Below are positions 51,852-61,011 of a stretch of DNA of 64,000 nucleotides, in pieces. The notes beneath the pieces are model-generated. The model was not told the origin of the DNA. It did no database searches and saw nothing but the letters and a program-made list of their open reading frames with translations. The number at the start of each line of letters is the position of its first letter. Positions within the stretch are counted from its first letter, which is position 1. Both the position numbers and the translations under genes were made by a program. Source of the stretch: Streptosporangium lutulentum (GTDB lineage: Bacteria; Actinomycetota; Actinomycetes; Streptosporangiales; Streptosporangiaceae); contig NZ_JAUSQU010000001.1 in NCBI RefSeq assembly GCF_030811455.1, forward strand, positions 1,550,001 to 1,614,000, written 5' to 3'.

Positions 51852-52747
51852 TTCCGCCGACCCCGCCGACCCCGCCGACCCCGCCGACCCCGCCGACCCC
51901 GCCGACCCCGGCCATTCTTGAGGCACGTCAGGTGGGTTTCGCCTACCGCGGCGCGGCTCCCGTCCTCACCGACGTCTCGATCGCCGTGACCCCGGGGCGC
52001 GGGGTCGCGCTGGTCGGCGAGTCAGGAGCGGGCAAGACCACGCTCCTGAGACTCCTGCTCGGCCTGACCCGGCCCACCAGCGGACAGATCCTTTTCGACG
52101 GCGCGGAGCTGGCGCCGCGGGACCGCGGGCAGATGCGCGCGTTCCGGCGCACCGTCCAGACCGTGTTCCAGGATCCGTACTCCTCGCTCGACCCGCGGCA
52201 GCGCGTGGGCAGGATCATCGCCGAACCTCTACGCTCCCTCGGCCTGATGGCGGAGGACCGGCCGGACGGCTCGCATGCGGGCCGGCGTTTCGCGGGACCC
52301 GGCGGGGCTCGCCGGTCCGGGTCGGGCGACCCGCGGGTCGACCCCCGTGTCGCCGCCGCGCTGCAGGTCGTCGGGTTGCCACAGGACGTCGCGCGCCGTT
52401 ACCCGCACGAGTTCTCCGGCGGGCAGCGTCAGCGCATCGCCATCGCGCGTGCCATCGTGTGCGAGCCCCGGGTGCTGCTCGCGGACGAGCCCGTCAGCGC
52501 GCTGGACGTCTCGACCCGGGTGCGCATCGTCGATCTGCTGGCCGAGCTGGGGGAGAGTCATGGGCTGACCGTCGTGATGGTGTCGCACGACCTCGCCGTG
52601 GTCGCGATGTTGTGCCGGCATACGGCGGTGCTCGAACGGGGCCGCATCGTGGAGCAGGGCGACACCGCCTCGGTGCTCGGCTCTCCCGGCCACCCCTATA
52701 CGCGCAAGCTGGTCGACAGCGTGCCGAGGCTTCCAGCCGGGGCTTAG
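51848..52747 (+). CDS. ABC ATPase, DppF type, with (PPT)n N-terminus
   Basis: 299 residues. Walker A GESGAGKTTLLRLLLG, Q-loop FQDPYSSLDPRQRVG, signature SGGQRQRIAIARAI, Walker B VLLADEPVSALDV and SHDLAVVAM are intact. An insert of about 30 residues after RSLGLM (near residues 138-165) is rich in Gly/Arg. The first 20 residues are a Pro-Pro-Thr repeat coded by six copies of a 9-base unit. ATGA overlap with DppD. Last gene of the importer operon. Confidence 0.9.
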   Translation: MIPPTPPTPPTPPTPPTPPTPAILEARQVGFAYRGAAPVLTDVSIAVTPGRGVALVGESGAGKTTLLRLLLGLTRPTSGQILFDGAELAPRDRGQMRAFRRTVQTVFQDPYSSLDPRQRVGRIIAEPLRSLGLMAEDRPDGSHAGRRFAGPGGARRSGSGDPRVDPRVAAALQVVGLPQDVARRYPHEFSGGQRQRIAIARAIVCEPRVLLADEPVSALDVSTRVRIVDLLAELGESHGLTVVMVSHDLAVVAMLCRHTAVLERGRIVEQGDTASVLGSPGHPYTRKLVDSVPRLPAGA

Positions 52748-52748
52748 C

Positions 52749-52782
52749 GCTCCGTCGCCTTCGGGCTTTTCGGCGACGGAGC
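52749..52782 (+). terminator. Terminator of ABC operon
   Basis: GCTCCGTCGCC (52749-52759) pairs perfectly with GGCGACGGAGC (52772-52782) around a 12-base loop containing CTTTT. It starts 2 bases after the last ATPase gene. Confidence 0.85.
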
Positions 52783-52810
52783 AGCCTCCTCAGGCTACCG
52801 AGGCAGCCAC

Positions 52811-52836
52811 GGGGCATCCGAGCCGGCGGATGCCCC
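52811..52836 (-). terminator. Terminator of GH10 xylanase gene
   Basis: GGGGCATCCG and CGGATGCCCC form a 10-bp stem with a 6-base loop, 8 bases beyond the xylanase stop on the minus strand. Confidence 0.75.
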
Positions 52837-52844
52837 GGTGTCGC

Positions 52845-54032
52845 TCATCGTCGGGGCTTCTGCGAGACCCTCGGCAGGACGTAGGGCGGTCCGGCGAAGG
52901 CCAGATCGGCCTTGACGACGTTGTAGGCGCGCTTGGGCAGGTAGGACTCGTCGTACAGGGTGGCCAGGCCCTCCGGGGGGTTGGAGAACCAGCTGGGCAC
53001 CCATGAGTGCTTGTCGGTGAGTCCCCAGACGGTGTAGGACAGGCAGCGCCGGTTGGCCAGGCATGCCTGAAGGAGCACGCTGTAGTTCGCCGCCGACGCC
53101 TGGAGACGGGGATTGATCTCGTTGGCGTCGCCTGCCCGCACGCCGTCGGTCATCAGACTGCGCACGTCCACCTCGGTGAACGCCGTGGCGAGCCCGAGAT
53201 CGGAGAAGGCGTCGAGCACTTCGAGCGCCTGGAAGGCGTCGTAGTTGCCGTACTGGGTGGCAAGGTGCCCCTGGCTGCCCACGCCGTCGATGGGGACGCC
53301 GCTCGCGCGCAGCTGCTTGGCCATGTTGTAGGTGTACCAGGTCTTGTCGGAGGGGCCGCGGTCGCTGAACGCCTCGATGTTGTAGTCGTTGTAGAACAAC
53401 AGGGCCTCAGGGTCGGCGGCGCGGGCCCAGCGGAAGGCGTCGGCGATGTAGCCGGGGCCGAGGTGCTGCGCCCAGAAGCCCTTCAGGTGGATCGACGACG
53501 GGCTGTCCCACGGGTCGCTGACCGCCTCGTTGACGACGTCCCACTGCCAGATCTTGCCCTTGAAGCGCTTGACGACGGTGGTGATGTGCTTGCGCAGGAT
53601 GTCACGGAGTTCCGTGTTGCTGATCGTCCCGTCGTTGACGCCCTGGGTGAGCCAGGTCGGCAACTGGTTCTGCCAGACCAGCACGTGACCGCGGACCTTC
53701 TGCTTGTTCTTGCGGGCGAAGTCGATCAATTCGTCGGCCGGACCCCAGTTGTACACGCCCCGGGTGGGTTCGAGCGCCTCCCACTTCATGACGTTCTCCG
53801 CGGTGACACTGGAGAACTGTGACGCGGCGAGCGCACGGTACTGGGGACTGGCCGCGTCGCGCAGTGCGTCCATGTCGATCGCGGTGCCGATGGCGAGGTT
53901 GTGGCGGGCGGCGAGCGTGCGCAGACTCTGCTCGGCGACCGTGGGATGCCGCTGGTCCGCGGAAACGGGTACGGCGGTCAGTACGCCGGCCAGCATGAGC
54001 ACGGTGGCACCGACGACCAGGAAACGTTTCAT
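52845..54032 (-). CDS. Secreted endo-1,4-beta-xylanase, GH10
   Basis: 395 residues: Sec signal (FLVVGATVLMLAGVLTAV) and one GH10 TIM barrel. The acid/base Glu lies in WDVVNEAVSDPW near 170 and the nucleophile Glu in TAFTEVDVRS near 275. Substrate-site motifs VTAENVMKWEALEPTRG and RGHVLVWQNQLPTWL are present. No carbohydrate-binding module is attached. It cuts xylan backbones. Palindromic GAAACGTTTC-type sites upstream suggest a LacI-family repressor. Confidence 0.94.
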   Translation of the reverse strand: MKRFLVVGATVLMLAGVLTAVPVSADQRHPTVAEQSLRTLAARHNLAIGTAIDMDALRDAASPQYRALAASQFSSVTAENVMKWEALEPTRGVYNWGPADELIDFARKNKQKVRGHVLVWQNQLPTWLTQGVNDGTISNTELRDILRKHITTVVKRFKGKIWQWDVVNEAVSDPWDSPSSIHLKGFWAQHLGPGYIADAFRWARAADPEALLFYNDYNIEAFSDRGPSDKTWYTYNMAKQLRASGVPIDGVGSQGHLATQYGNYDAFQALEVLDAFSDLGLATAFTEVDVRSLMTDGVRAGDANEINPRLQASAANYSVLLQACLANRRCLSYTVWGLTDKHSWVPSWFSNPPEGLATLYDESYLPKRAYNVVKADLAFAGPPYVLPRVSQKPRR

Positions 54033-54054
54033 CGAACTCCCTTGGAATCGGCCC

Positions 54055-54143
54055 CCGAAAATTTCGGTTTAAGAACGAAAGGTAACGTTAGCAAAGCTCT
54101 CCATGGGAGAAAAGGGCAATGTTGTAACCCCGAAACGTTTCGG
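54055..54143. promoter_or_regulatory. Candidate LacI-type xylan operators
   Basis: CCGAAA-A-TTTCGG (54055-54067) and the perfect CCGAAACGTTTCGG (54130-54143) lie upstream of the GH10 gene. The core GAAACGTTTC recurs at 54021-54030, over the first codons. These resemble sites of LacI-family sugar repressors in actinomycetes. TAACGTTA (54083-54090) is a further palindrome. Confidence 0.65.
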
Positions 54144-54868
54144 AAATCACCCCTCGTAAGGGCCGTGAACGCCTCGCTCCGCTCAGGGAAGGGGAGCGGG
54201 GAAGCGGAGGCCGTGACGCGGGCATGTACGTATCGAGGGTGCCGCCCCTCCGTTCCTTCGCGAGTGGAGGCGGCTCGGTCCGCGCCGCGACCGTGGAGGG
54301 TGAGTCGATCTCGGACCGATGGGGCGGCCGAATCGGATTCCGGGTCAAGAAACGGTGCGGAGTGCGCCGGTCTTCGCCACGACGGGCCTGCCGGTTTCCG
54401 CCGCGACGGGCTCGTCGCGATCATGCTTTGTTTCATCGCATCCCGTGCAGTATGTTTCGGTGAATATATGAAACTTTCAGGAATGCCGGCTCAAATTTTG
54501 ATTGTTCGGCAGGGGGTAGCGCCGACCGGCGTCTCATTCGATCAGCCATTCAGGGCCACTGGTCAGGACGAATGCATTCTCGGCACATCTTAAATCAAGA
54601 TCAGGTTTCCGAGGTGTTTCCGAAAGTTATTGACAGCTCGACGGAGTGAAACTCACACTCTCACCATCGGCAGCCCTCAACCACTGTCGATCCGGGTCAC
54701 CCGCCGCGTGGCCTGATCCTCCGGTCGTCGACCGCACGACGACCGGCCAGCCCCGCCGCGTTGTACGACTCCGACGCGCGGTGGTCGTCACCCTGGCCAC
54801 CGACGGCCCCGCCGGGTCATATCACGCTGCCTGCCCCCCGCGAGCCTTCACGAGGAGGAAGCACGCAC
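54144..54868. other. Upstream region of GH11 xylanase
   Basis: 725 bases without a gene. Two GTTTCCGA direct repeats 11 bp apart (54605-54612 and 54616-54623), then a TTGACA at 54630-54635, look like regulator sites and a -35 element. The GH11 message would then have a leader of about 200 bases. Confidence 0.5.
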
Positions 54869-55873
54869 ATGAACGATGCCCCCGCCCACCTGAAGAGCCG
54901 CAGACGCGGCCGCACCAGGCTGCTCATCGGCCGTGCCTGCGCCGCGGCGCTGGCCGTGGCCATAGCGATGCTGCCCGGCGTCGCCAACGCGGCCATAACC
55001 TCCAACCAGACCGGCACCAACAACGGCTACTTCTATTCGTTCTGGACCGACAGCGCCGGGTCGGTCTCCATGGAACTGGGAGCCGCCGGCAATTACAGCA
55101 CCTCATGGAGAAACACCGGGAACTTCGTTGCGGGAAAGGGCTGGAGCACCGGCGGACGCAGGACCGTCAACTACTCGGGCAGTTTCAATCCGTCCGGCAA
55201 CGCATATCTCACCCTCTACGGGTGGACGAGAAACCCACTCGTGGAGTATTACATCGTTGACAACTGGGGCACCTACAGGCCCACGGGAACGTACAAGGGC
55301 ACGGTCACCAGCGACGGCGGTACGTACGACATCTACCAGACGACGCGAACCAATGCCCCCTCCATCGACGGCATCAGAACCTTCAGTCAGTACTGGAGTG
55401 TCCGGCAGTCAAAGAAAACGGGCGGAACCATAACCTCCGGAAACCACTTTGACGCATGGTCCCGTAACGGAATGAGCCTCGGCAACCACGATTACATGAT
55501 CCTCGCAACAGAGGGATATCAGAGCAGCGGGAACTCCAATATCACGGTGGACGGCTCCTCCGGCGGCGGCGGCGGCGGTGGCGGTGGCGGTGGCGGTGGC
55601 GGCGGTGGCGGCTGCACCGCGTCGCTGTCCGCGGGTCAGCAGTGGAGTGACCGATACAACCTCAACGTCTCGGTCAGCGGCTCCAGCAACTGGACCGTGA
55701 CGATGAACGTCCCCTCCCCAGCGAAGATCATCTCTACGTGGAACATCAGCGCTGCCTATCCCAGCGCCCAGGTGCTGACCGCCAGACCCAACGGCAACGG
55801 CAACAACTGGGGTGCGACGATCCAGGCCAACGGCAACTCGACCTGGCCGACGGTCTCCTGCAGCGCGAGCTGA
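54869..55873 (+). CDS. Secreted endo-1,4-beta-xylanase GH11 with CBM
   Basis: 334 residues from ATG 54869 (GAGGAGGAA 8 bases before). A twin-Arg-rich signal ([20 protein letters not shown]) ends near AANA. The GH11 jelly roll has its nucleophile Glu in [13 protein letters not shown] and acid/base Glu in [13 protein letters not shown] poly-Gly linker of about 17 residues joins a C-terminal CBM2-like module ([20 protein letters not shown] through WPTVSCSAS). It degrades xylan together with the neighbouring GH10 enzyme. Confidence 0.94.
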   Translation: MNDAPAHLKSRRRGRTRLLIGRACAAALAVAIAMLPGVANAAITSNQTGTNNGYFYSFWTDSAGSVSMELGAAGNYSTSWRNTGNFVAGKGWSTGGRRTVNYSGSFNPSGNAYLTLYGWTRNPLVEYYIVDNWGTYRPTGTYKGTVTSDGGTYDIYQTTRTNAPSIDGIRTFSQYWSVRQSKKTGGTITSGNHFDAWSRNGMSLGNHDYMILATEGYQSSGNSNITVDGSSGGGGGGGGGGGGGGGGGCTASLSAGQQWSDRYNLNVSVSGSSNWTVTMNVPSPAKIISTWNISAAYPSAQVLTARPNGNGNNWGATIQANGNSTWPTVSCSAS

Positions 55874-56008
55874 CCTCCGAACACCCGAAACACCGCACCC
55901 GTGGCGCGGCGGCCCGTGGCCGCCGCGCCTGTGCTTGCCGTGGTCGATCAGGCCTTGAAGGCGGAGGGGTTCCGGCCGGCGGTCAGCGGTTCGTCCATGC
56001 CTGGAGGT

Positions 56009-57007
56009 TCAGGACCAGCTGAGTGCACCGCGCGTGGCCCAGTAGGCCTCGGGGTCCTCGGCCAGCCCGGCGAGCCGCTCGTCGAGTTTCGCGTCCCAGC
56101 CGGTCTCGGCCGCGCTCAGGTTGCTGCGCAGTTGCTCGATCGAGGCCGCGCCGCTCAGCACCGTCCCGGCCCACGGCCGCGCGAGCACGGCCGCGAGGGC
56201 GAGCGCGTCCGGTGTCGTACCCCGCTCGCGCGCGGCGGTCACGAGCGCCTCCGGTGCCGCGCGGGCGGTCAGGCGCCCGTTCGCCACGCCCTCCTTGACG
56301 ATCACGCCCATCCCCGCCGCGTGCGCCCGGGAGAGTGCCTCGCCGGCCGAGCGCTCCAGGAGATTCCAGGTCGACTGCACGGTGTCGAACAGCCCGGCCT
56401 CGACCGCCCGCTCGATCGTGTCGGCCTGGCGCGGCCCGGTGGTCGAGACCCCGATCGCGACTCCCTCGGCCCGCAGCGCGCGCAGCAGGTCGAGCACGCC
56501 CTCGTCGTCGAACACGCCGCTCTCCACCGTCGCCGAGTGGATCTGGTACAGAGACAGGTGCTCGCCGAGCAGCTCGCGGCTCTGGTCCAGCTGGCGGCGG
56601 AACTGGGTGGCGGACAGCTCCTTCACCTCGTGGCGCGCGGCGTCCAGCCGCCAGTCGCCGACGTAGGCGTATCCCCACTTCGAGCCGATCGTTGCCGCTC
56701 CCGGGGCGATCGCGCGGTCGCGCAGCCAGCCGGCGAGGAACTCCTCCGCGCGCCCGTACGAGCGGGCCGTGTCGAAGTAACGCACGCCCGCCGCCCACGC
56801 GGCGTCGAGCACGGCCCAGGTCCGCGCCCGCATCGTGGCCACGCTGCGGTCGTCGCCGAGATCCTCGGCGCGGCCGAGCGTGATGTAGGCGGGGCGGCCG
56901 AGCGCGGCCAGGCCGAGACCGAGCGGCGTCACCGTCAGGCGGGTGCGGCCCAGCGGACGCCGGGCCGGCGCGTCCATGCCCGGCGGCTCCATGTCCGGCG
57001 ATTCCAT
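56009..57007 (-). CDS. Aldo/keto reductase
   Basis: 332 residues of TIM barrel: LTVTPLGLGLAALGRPAY, VRYFDTARSYGRAEEFLAGW (catalytic Asp and Tyr), TIGSKWGY (catalytic Lys), LYQIHSATVES (His) and VLSGAASIEQLRSNLSA at the NADPH site. It resembles L-fucose/galactose-dehydrogenase-like AKRs. ATG 57007 has an in-frame second ATG. It converges on the GH11 gene. Confidence 0.9.
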   Translation of the reverse strand: MESPDMEPPGMDAPARRPLGRTRLTVTPLGLGLAALGRPAYITLGRAEDLGDDRSVATMRARTWAVLDAAWAAGVRYFDTARSYGRAEEFLAGWLRDRAIAPGAATIGSKWGYAYVGDWRLDAARHEVKELSATQFRRQLDQSRELLGEHLSLYQIHSATVESGVFDDEGVLDLLRALRAEGVAIGVSTTGPRQADTIERAVEAGLFDTVQSTWNLLERSAGEALSRAHAAGMGVIVKEGVANGRLTARAAPEALVTAARERGTTPDALALAAVLARPWAGTVLSGAASIEQLRSNLSAAETGWDAKLDERLAGLAEDPEAYWATRGALSWS

Positions 57008-57143
57008 GCTTCACAATATAGCGACCACGATGCCGGCGCCCTGAGCCGGAGGGTGCCCTCTCGGCCGTTCCGGCCTTTTTGGAATCGACTGCCGATGTCG
57101 GTGCGATAAAGATGGGAAACGGTGCCGTGCCGACCGGTTCCCA

Positions 57144-58942
57144 CTACTTTCTCCAGAGTTCAAGAAACCGTTTCCAGCGGTCCGAGTGGAAATCCCGGGG
57201 AACGATGCTGATGCGTTCCTGCAGGCCGGTCGCGTGGGCGAGCGCGTTGACGGTCCGCACATAGTTCAGGACGTTGACGAGGCCTACCTGGTCCTGCCTG
57301 GTCAATTCTTCCTGCCGGTTGAGCCGGTGGAGCACCTCCGTCGCCTTCCAGAGGGGCCTGGCGGGATAAGGATGCAGCGCGTCCACCAGAAGATACGATC
57401 GCGAGTCGATGAAGACGACATTGCCGTCACCGACCATGTCCATGGTCTCGCCCGTCGCCGCCGTATAGGCCAATGAACTGCCGGCGAACCTCCGAAGGGC
57501 GTCCATGAATGCGGGGTTTCGCTGAGACCGCTGGAGCAGTCTGGCGATCGACGGGCTCTGCTGGACATCGAGGAGGAGCTCGCGATCGAAATCCGCCGGG
57601 CCGACGAGCTCCAGCCAGCGCCGGTTGACCTCCACGTACTTCTCCGGGTTGGGGTTCTTTCCTATCTCGGCGTATCCGGTCGCGAGGTCCAGGTTGTCGA
57701 GACTCTCAAGACCGTGAACTCTGCTCTGCCGGGTCACTATCGTGGGAAACTCGTAGGTCCTGTCGCCATCGAGTTTGTTCTCTCCGATGAATTCATTGAT
57801 GACGCGCCCGGGCCAGTCCACGATCCGGACGTCGACGGTCTGGTCGATGACATGGGATGGTCCATGAGAATCCCGTAGCTTCGCGAAGCGAGACTCCTTG
57901 TCATTGGCGATGTCCAGCAGGGCGGAAGTCGCCTCGGCTCCTGAAAGCCGACCGGGTTCCCATCCTTCCGTCCAGCCCAATACACGCTTGTTCGCATTGT
58001 AATCGAGCTTGAATATCGTCTCGCCGTCCCTGAAGACGAGATGCTCGCCGCCTTTGGTGAGATATATCAGATCCGCGCCGGACGGGCCTTTCATGTATTC
58101 GCCGGTGCCGGGGCGCACGGAATACAGGGATTCGTTGGGGCTCCAGTTCACGAGAGCATTGTTGAGAGCCGTCGAGAACTGTTCGCCACTGAGTATCGCC
58201 CGGCTGTCCACGCCTTCGCGGAGACGCGCCAAGCCGTTCGCGTCAAGCTCGCCCAGTCTTTTCAGCGGGGTCTCGAAGCGCCGGTCGCCGGCCAGGTCGT
58301 CCCAGCGGAGACCCGCACCGTCCGGCGGTGAGACGTCCGCCGACGCCCGCGCCACGTCGACGGTCTCCGGGCAGCGGTCCACCGCGGCGAGCCGGGAGGC
58401 CGAATCGCCGGCCCCCGGGTCGACAGGTCTGAACGGCCGGGTCCGTCGGGGGAGCCGAAGACGCCACCCGCCTCCGGCGGAGGAGTGCCGGTCTCGGGGC
58501 GGGGAGGGGGACCCCCACCGGGGTCGGGAAAGGGGCGGGGCGGCACGGCACCGCCATCGTGGGGACGACCGGTGGCGGCGATCGAGGTGGTCAGGTGCTG
58601 GCCGTCGGCGCCCAGGGCGCTGGAGGTGACGCCCTTGAGGAGGGTCTCCCAGCTGAGGGCGCCCATCGCGCCGCCGGTGAGCGCGGACATCGCCAGTTGC
58701 CGCCGGTCGAGGTCTCATGGCCGATCGCCGAGCGCGCCACGTGGCAGCCGTCGGAGGTCATACGTGACCCCGCGGCTCGTCCTGGAGGTCGACGGGCTGA
58801 GGCAGGAACGAATCGAGGCTCACGGTCGCGCCGTAGATCTCCTAGTACGGCAGGTCGCCGGGTATCAGCGGCTCCATGAGCTGCTTCGCCTGCTGGGAGG
58901 CGGCCGCGGTGGCCCGGCCGATCTGCTCCATGCTCTGAGGTG
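57144..58942 (-). pseudogene. Decayed polymorphic-toxin-like gene, kinase-like C-terminus
   Basis: Coding sequence is spread over three frames. 58942-58843 reads MEQIGRATAAASQQAKQLME to a TAG, after which EIYGATVSLDSFLPQPVDLQ continues. Near 58700 the frame moves to RRQLAMSALTGGAMGALSWE, then near 58430 to a frame open to 57144. The last 400 residues have LVFRDGETIFKLDYNANKRV and MDMVGDGNVVFIDSRSYLLV, reminiscent of kinase or aminoglycoside-phosphotransferase folds. The Pro/Gly-rich linker between resembles that of secreted toxins. The C-terminal ORF might still be made. Identity is uncertain. Confidence 0.5.
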
Positions 58943-59184
58943 GTCGGTCGCGGTGCGGCCAGGCGAAGCCGCACCACACGGCCCGACCGGGGAAGGGTGA
59001 GCGCCTGATGGGCGCGTGCACCGTCGGCGCTCACCTTCACCGGGCCAGCATCGTGGGAGAGTTCGCATATTCCGGTCGCCGATCCACCGCTTACGGGGAA
59101 GGCGTCCATGGAACCGGAGGGCTCCGCGTGTGCGGCCTCCCTCCGGGTGACCACGCGGTCGGCGGAACCGTCGCGAAGGGGCCC

Positions 59185-60396
59185 TCACCCGGTCGGGGAG
59201 AGATCCTCCAGCGCGTTGAGCAGGCGGTTCACGTCGGATCGGTCGTTGTAGTGAACGAGGCCGGCCCGTACGGCGGAGCCCGAGTCACGGATGCCGAACG
59301 CCTCCGTCACCTCCCAGGCGTAGCAGTGCCCGTCCCACACGTTGATCCTGGCCTGGGCGAGATGCTCGGCCACCTGGCGGGGGGTGTGACCGGCCACGGT
59401 GAAGTAGACGGTGGCGGTACGCCGCGCGGGTGAGCCGACGAGCCGTACGTGCGGCAGGGCCGACAGGCCCTTGAGCAGGTGGGCCAGCTCGGCCTGCTCG
59501 TGGGCCTCCACCGCGGACATCGAGGTGAGGACGCGCTGGCGCCGGGTACCGGTCGCCTGCGGGTCGAGCGAGGCCAGGTGCTTGACGGCGGCGGTCACGC
59601 CCGCCAGGTCGGCGAAGGGCAGCGTCCCGGTCTCGAACCGGTCGGGCACCTCGTCGGAGGAGGAGGCGAGCTTGTCGGACCGCAGCCCTTCCAGCAGCTC
59701 CGGCCGGCCGATGACCGCCCCGATGTGCGGGCCCGACCATTTGTAGGCACTGGTGGCGTAGAGGTCCGCGCCGAGCGCGACCATGTCGACGGGGGCGTGC
59801 GGGGTCGCGTGCACCCCGTCGAGGTAGAGCAGAGCTCCCACGGCGTGCGCCCGTGCCGCGATCCGCGGGATGTCGGGCATGGTTCCCAGGACGTTGCTCG
59901 CGGCGGTGACCGCCACCAGCCGGGTTCGCTCGGTGACCAGGTCGTCGTACTGTCCGGCGGGAAGCTCGCCCGAGGGAACCTCGACCGAGGCCCACTTGAC
60001 GGTGGCGCCCGCTCGTTCGGCCGCCTGCACCCAGGGACGGACGTTGGCGTCGTGGTCGAGGCGGGACAGCACGATCTCGTCGCCCGGACCCCACTGTTTG
60101 GCCAGCGCGTAGGCGAACCGGTAGGTCAGGGTCGTCATGTTCGGGCCGAGCACCACTCCACCGGCGTCGCCGCCGACCAGGTCCGCCACGGCCTGACGGG
60201 CCTCGGCGACGATGGCGTCCGAGCGGGCGCTGGCGGGAAACGCGCCGCCGCTGTTGCCGATGCCGCCCCGGTAGGCGGAGGAGATGGCGTCGATCACCGT
60301 TTGGGGAACCTGAGTTCCGGCTGCCGCGTCCAGCCAGGCGTATCCGTCGGACAGGGCAGGGTAGAGAGTGCGAACGTGCGCGACATCAAAACTCAT
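59185..60396 (-). CDS. Cysteine desulfurase-like class V aminotransferase
   Basis: 403 residues from ATG 60396 (GAAGAG 8 bases before). Fold-I PLP enzyme: LDAAAGTQVPQTVIDAI, LGPNMTTLTYRFAYAL, SRLDHDANVRPWVQAAE, GALLYLDGVHATPHAPVD (PLP-binding Asp and His) and YATSAYKWSGPHIG, whose Lys forms the Schiff base. It fits the VC1184-type branch, whose true substrate is not known. No SUF genes are nearby. Confidence 0.88.
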   Translation of the reverse strand: MSFDVAHVRTLYPALSDGYAWLDAAAGTQVPQTVIDAISSAYRGGIGNSGGAFPASARSDAIVAEARQAVADLVGGDAGGVVLGPNMTTLTYRFAYALAKQWGPGDEIVLSRLDHDANVRPWVQAAERAGATVKWASVEVPSGELPAGQYDDLVTERTRLVAVTAASNVLGTMPDIPRIAARAHAVGALLYLDGVHATPHAPVDMVALGADLYATSAYKWSGPHIGAVIGRPELLEGLRSDKLASSSDEVPDRFETGTLPFADLAGVTAAVKHLASLDPQATGTRRQRVLTSMSAVEAHEQAELAHLLKGLSALPHVRLVGSPARRTATVYFTVAGHTPRQVAEHLAQARINVWDGHCYAWEVTEAFGIRDSGSAVRAGLVHYNDRSDVNRLLNALEDLSPTG

Positions 60397-60566
60397 ATTG
60401 AGCACTCTTCACGACATAGGGGCTAAAGGGAAGGATGTGGCGATAATCACCGTCGGTGATGGGGTGATATCCGGCGGGCCGCCAACCGGCTACCCGGCGG
60501 GCCGCCGACCGGCTCACCTCGCGCCAGACCCTCGATCCGGCCGCCGGCAAGATGAGCGGCGGGCGA

Positions 60567-60797
60567 TCAGCGGACCGCCAGCCGGTTCGCCTCGTCCCTG
60601 GAGATGTCGTAGGACGCCCCGCAGAAGGTGCACTGCACTCCGTACCTCGTCCGCACCGGGAACAGCGGTATGAAGAACAGGCTGAACTTGGTGACCCGTT
60701 TGGACAGCACCTGTGCCGCCTGGTTGCCGCAGGCGCGGCAGACGAGCGTCAGCACGCCGAGCCGGTGGATCACGGTGCGCAGGCCGAAGATGAGCAT
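60567..60797 (-). CDS. Zinc-ribbon small protein
   Basis: 76 residues with two CxxC knuckles (LVCRACGNQ and VQCTFCGAS) that should bind one zinc ion, and a hydrophobic middle (FSLFFIPLFPV). It matches the zinc-ribbon-15 type family found across actinomycetes. The function is unknown. It lies 170 bases downstream of the aminotransferase gene on the same strand. Confidence 0.85.
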   Translation of the reverse strand: MLIFGLRTVIHRLGVLTLVCRACGNQAAQVLSKRVTKFSLFFIPLFPVRTRYGVQCTFCGASYDISRDEANRLAVR

Positions 60798-60866
60798 TAC
60801 TCCCGCATACCCGGACAGGGCGAGTTCGCACGCGCATCGAGCGGTGAATCGTCACTCACCGCCGTC

Positions 60867-60951
60867 CGTCACTTCACGGCGCCCGTCACTTCACGGCGCC
60901 CGTCACTTCACGGCGCCCGTCACCTCACGGCGCCCGTCACTTCACGGCGCC
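60867..60951. repeat. Five 17-bp tandem repeats
   Basis: CGTCACTTCACGGCGCC is repeated five times without gaps (starts 60867, 60884, 60901, 60918 and 60935); only the fourth has one change. It lies between the zinc-ribbon gene and the dienelactone hydrolase stop. No gene covers it. Confidence 0.95.
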
Positions 60952-61011
60952 GAAGCCGCCGACGGTGGCTCGCCGAGGTCACACGGGGCCGCCGGTCCAT
61001 CCTGGCGGGGC

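Noticed and set aside
57144..58718. A single intact 524-residue protein
   Set aside because: The first 130 residues of that frame are Arg/Pro-rich nonsense, while convincing sequence for the same interval lies in another frame, so a frameshifted gene is the better reading.
60867..60951. Possible CRISPR array
   Set aside because: The units are 17 bp and abut directly with no spacers; no cas genes are present.
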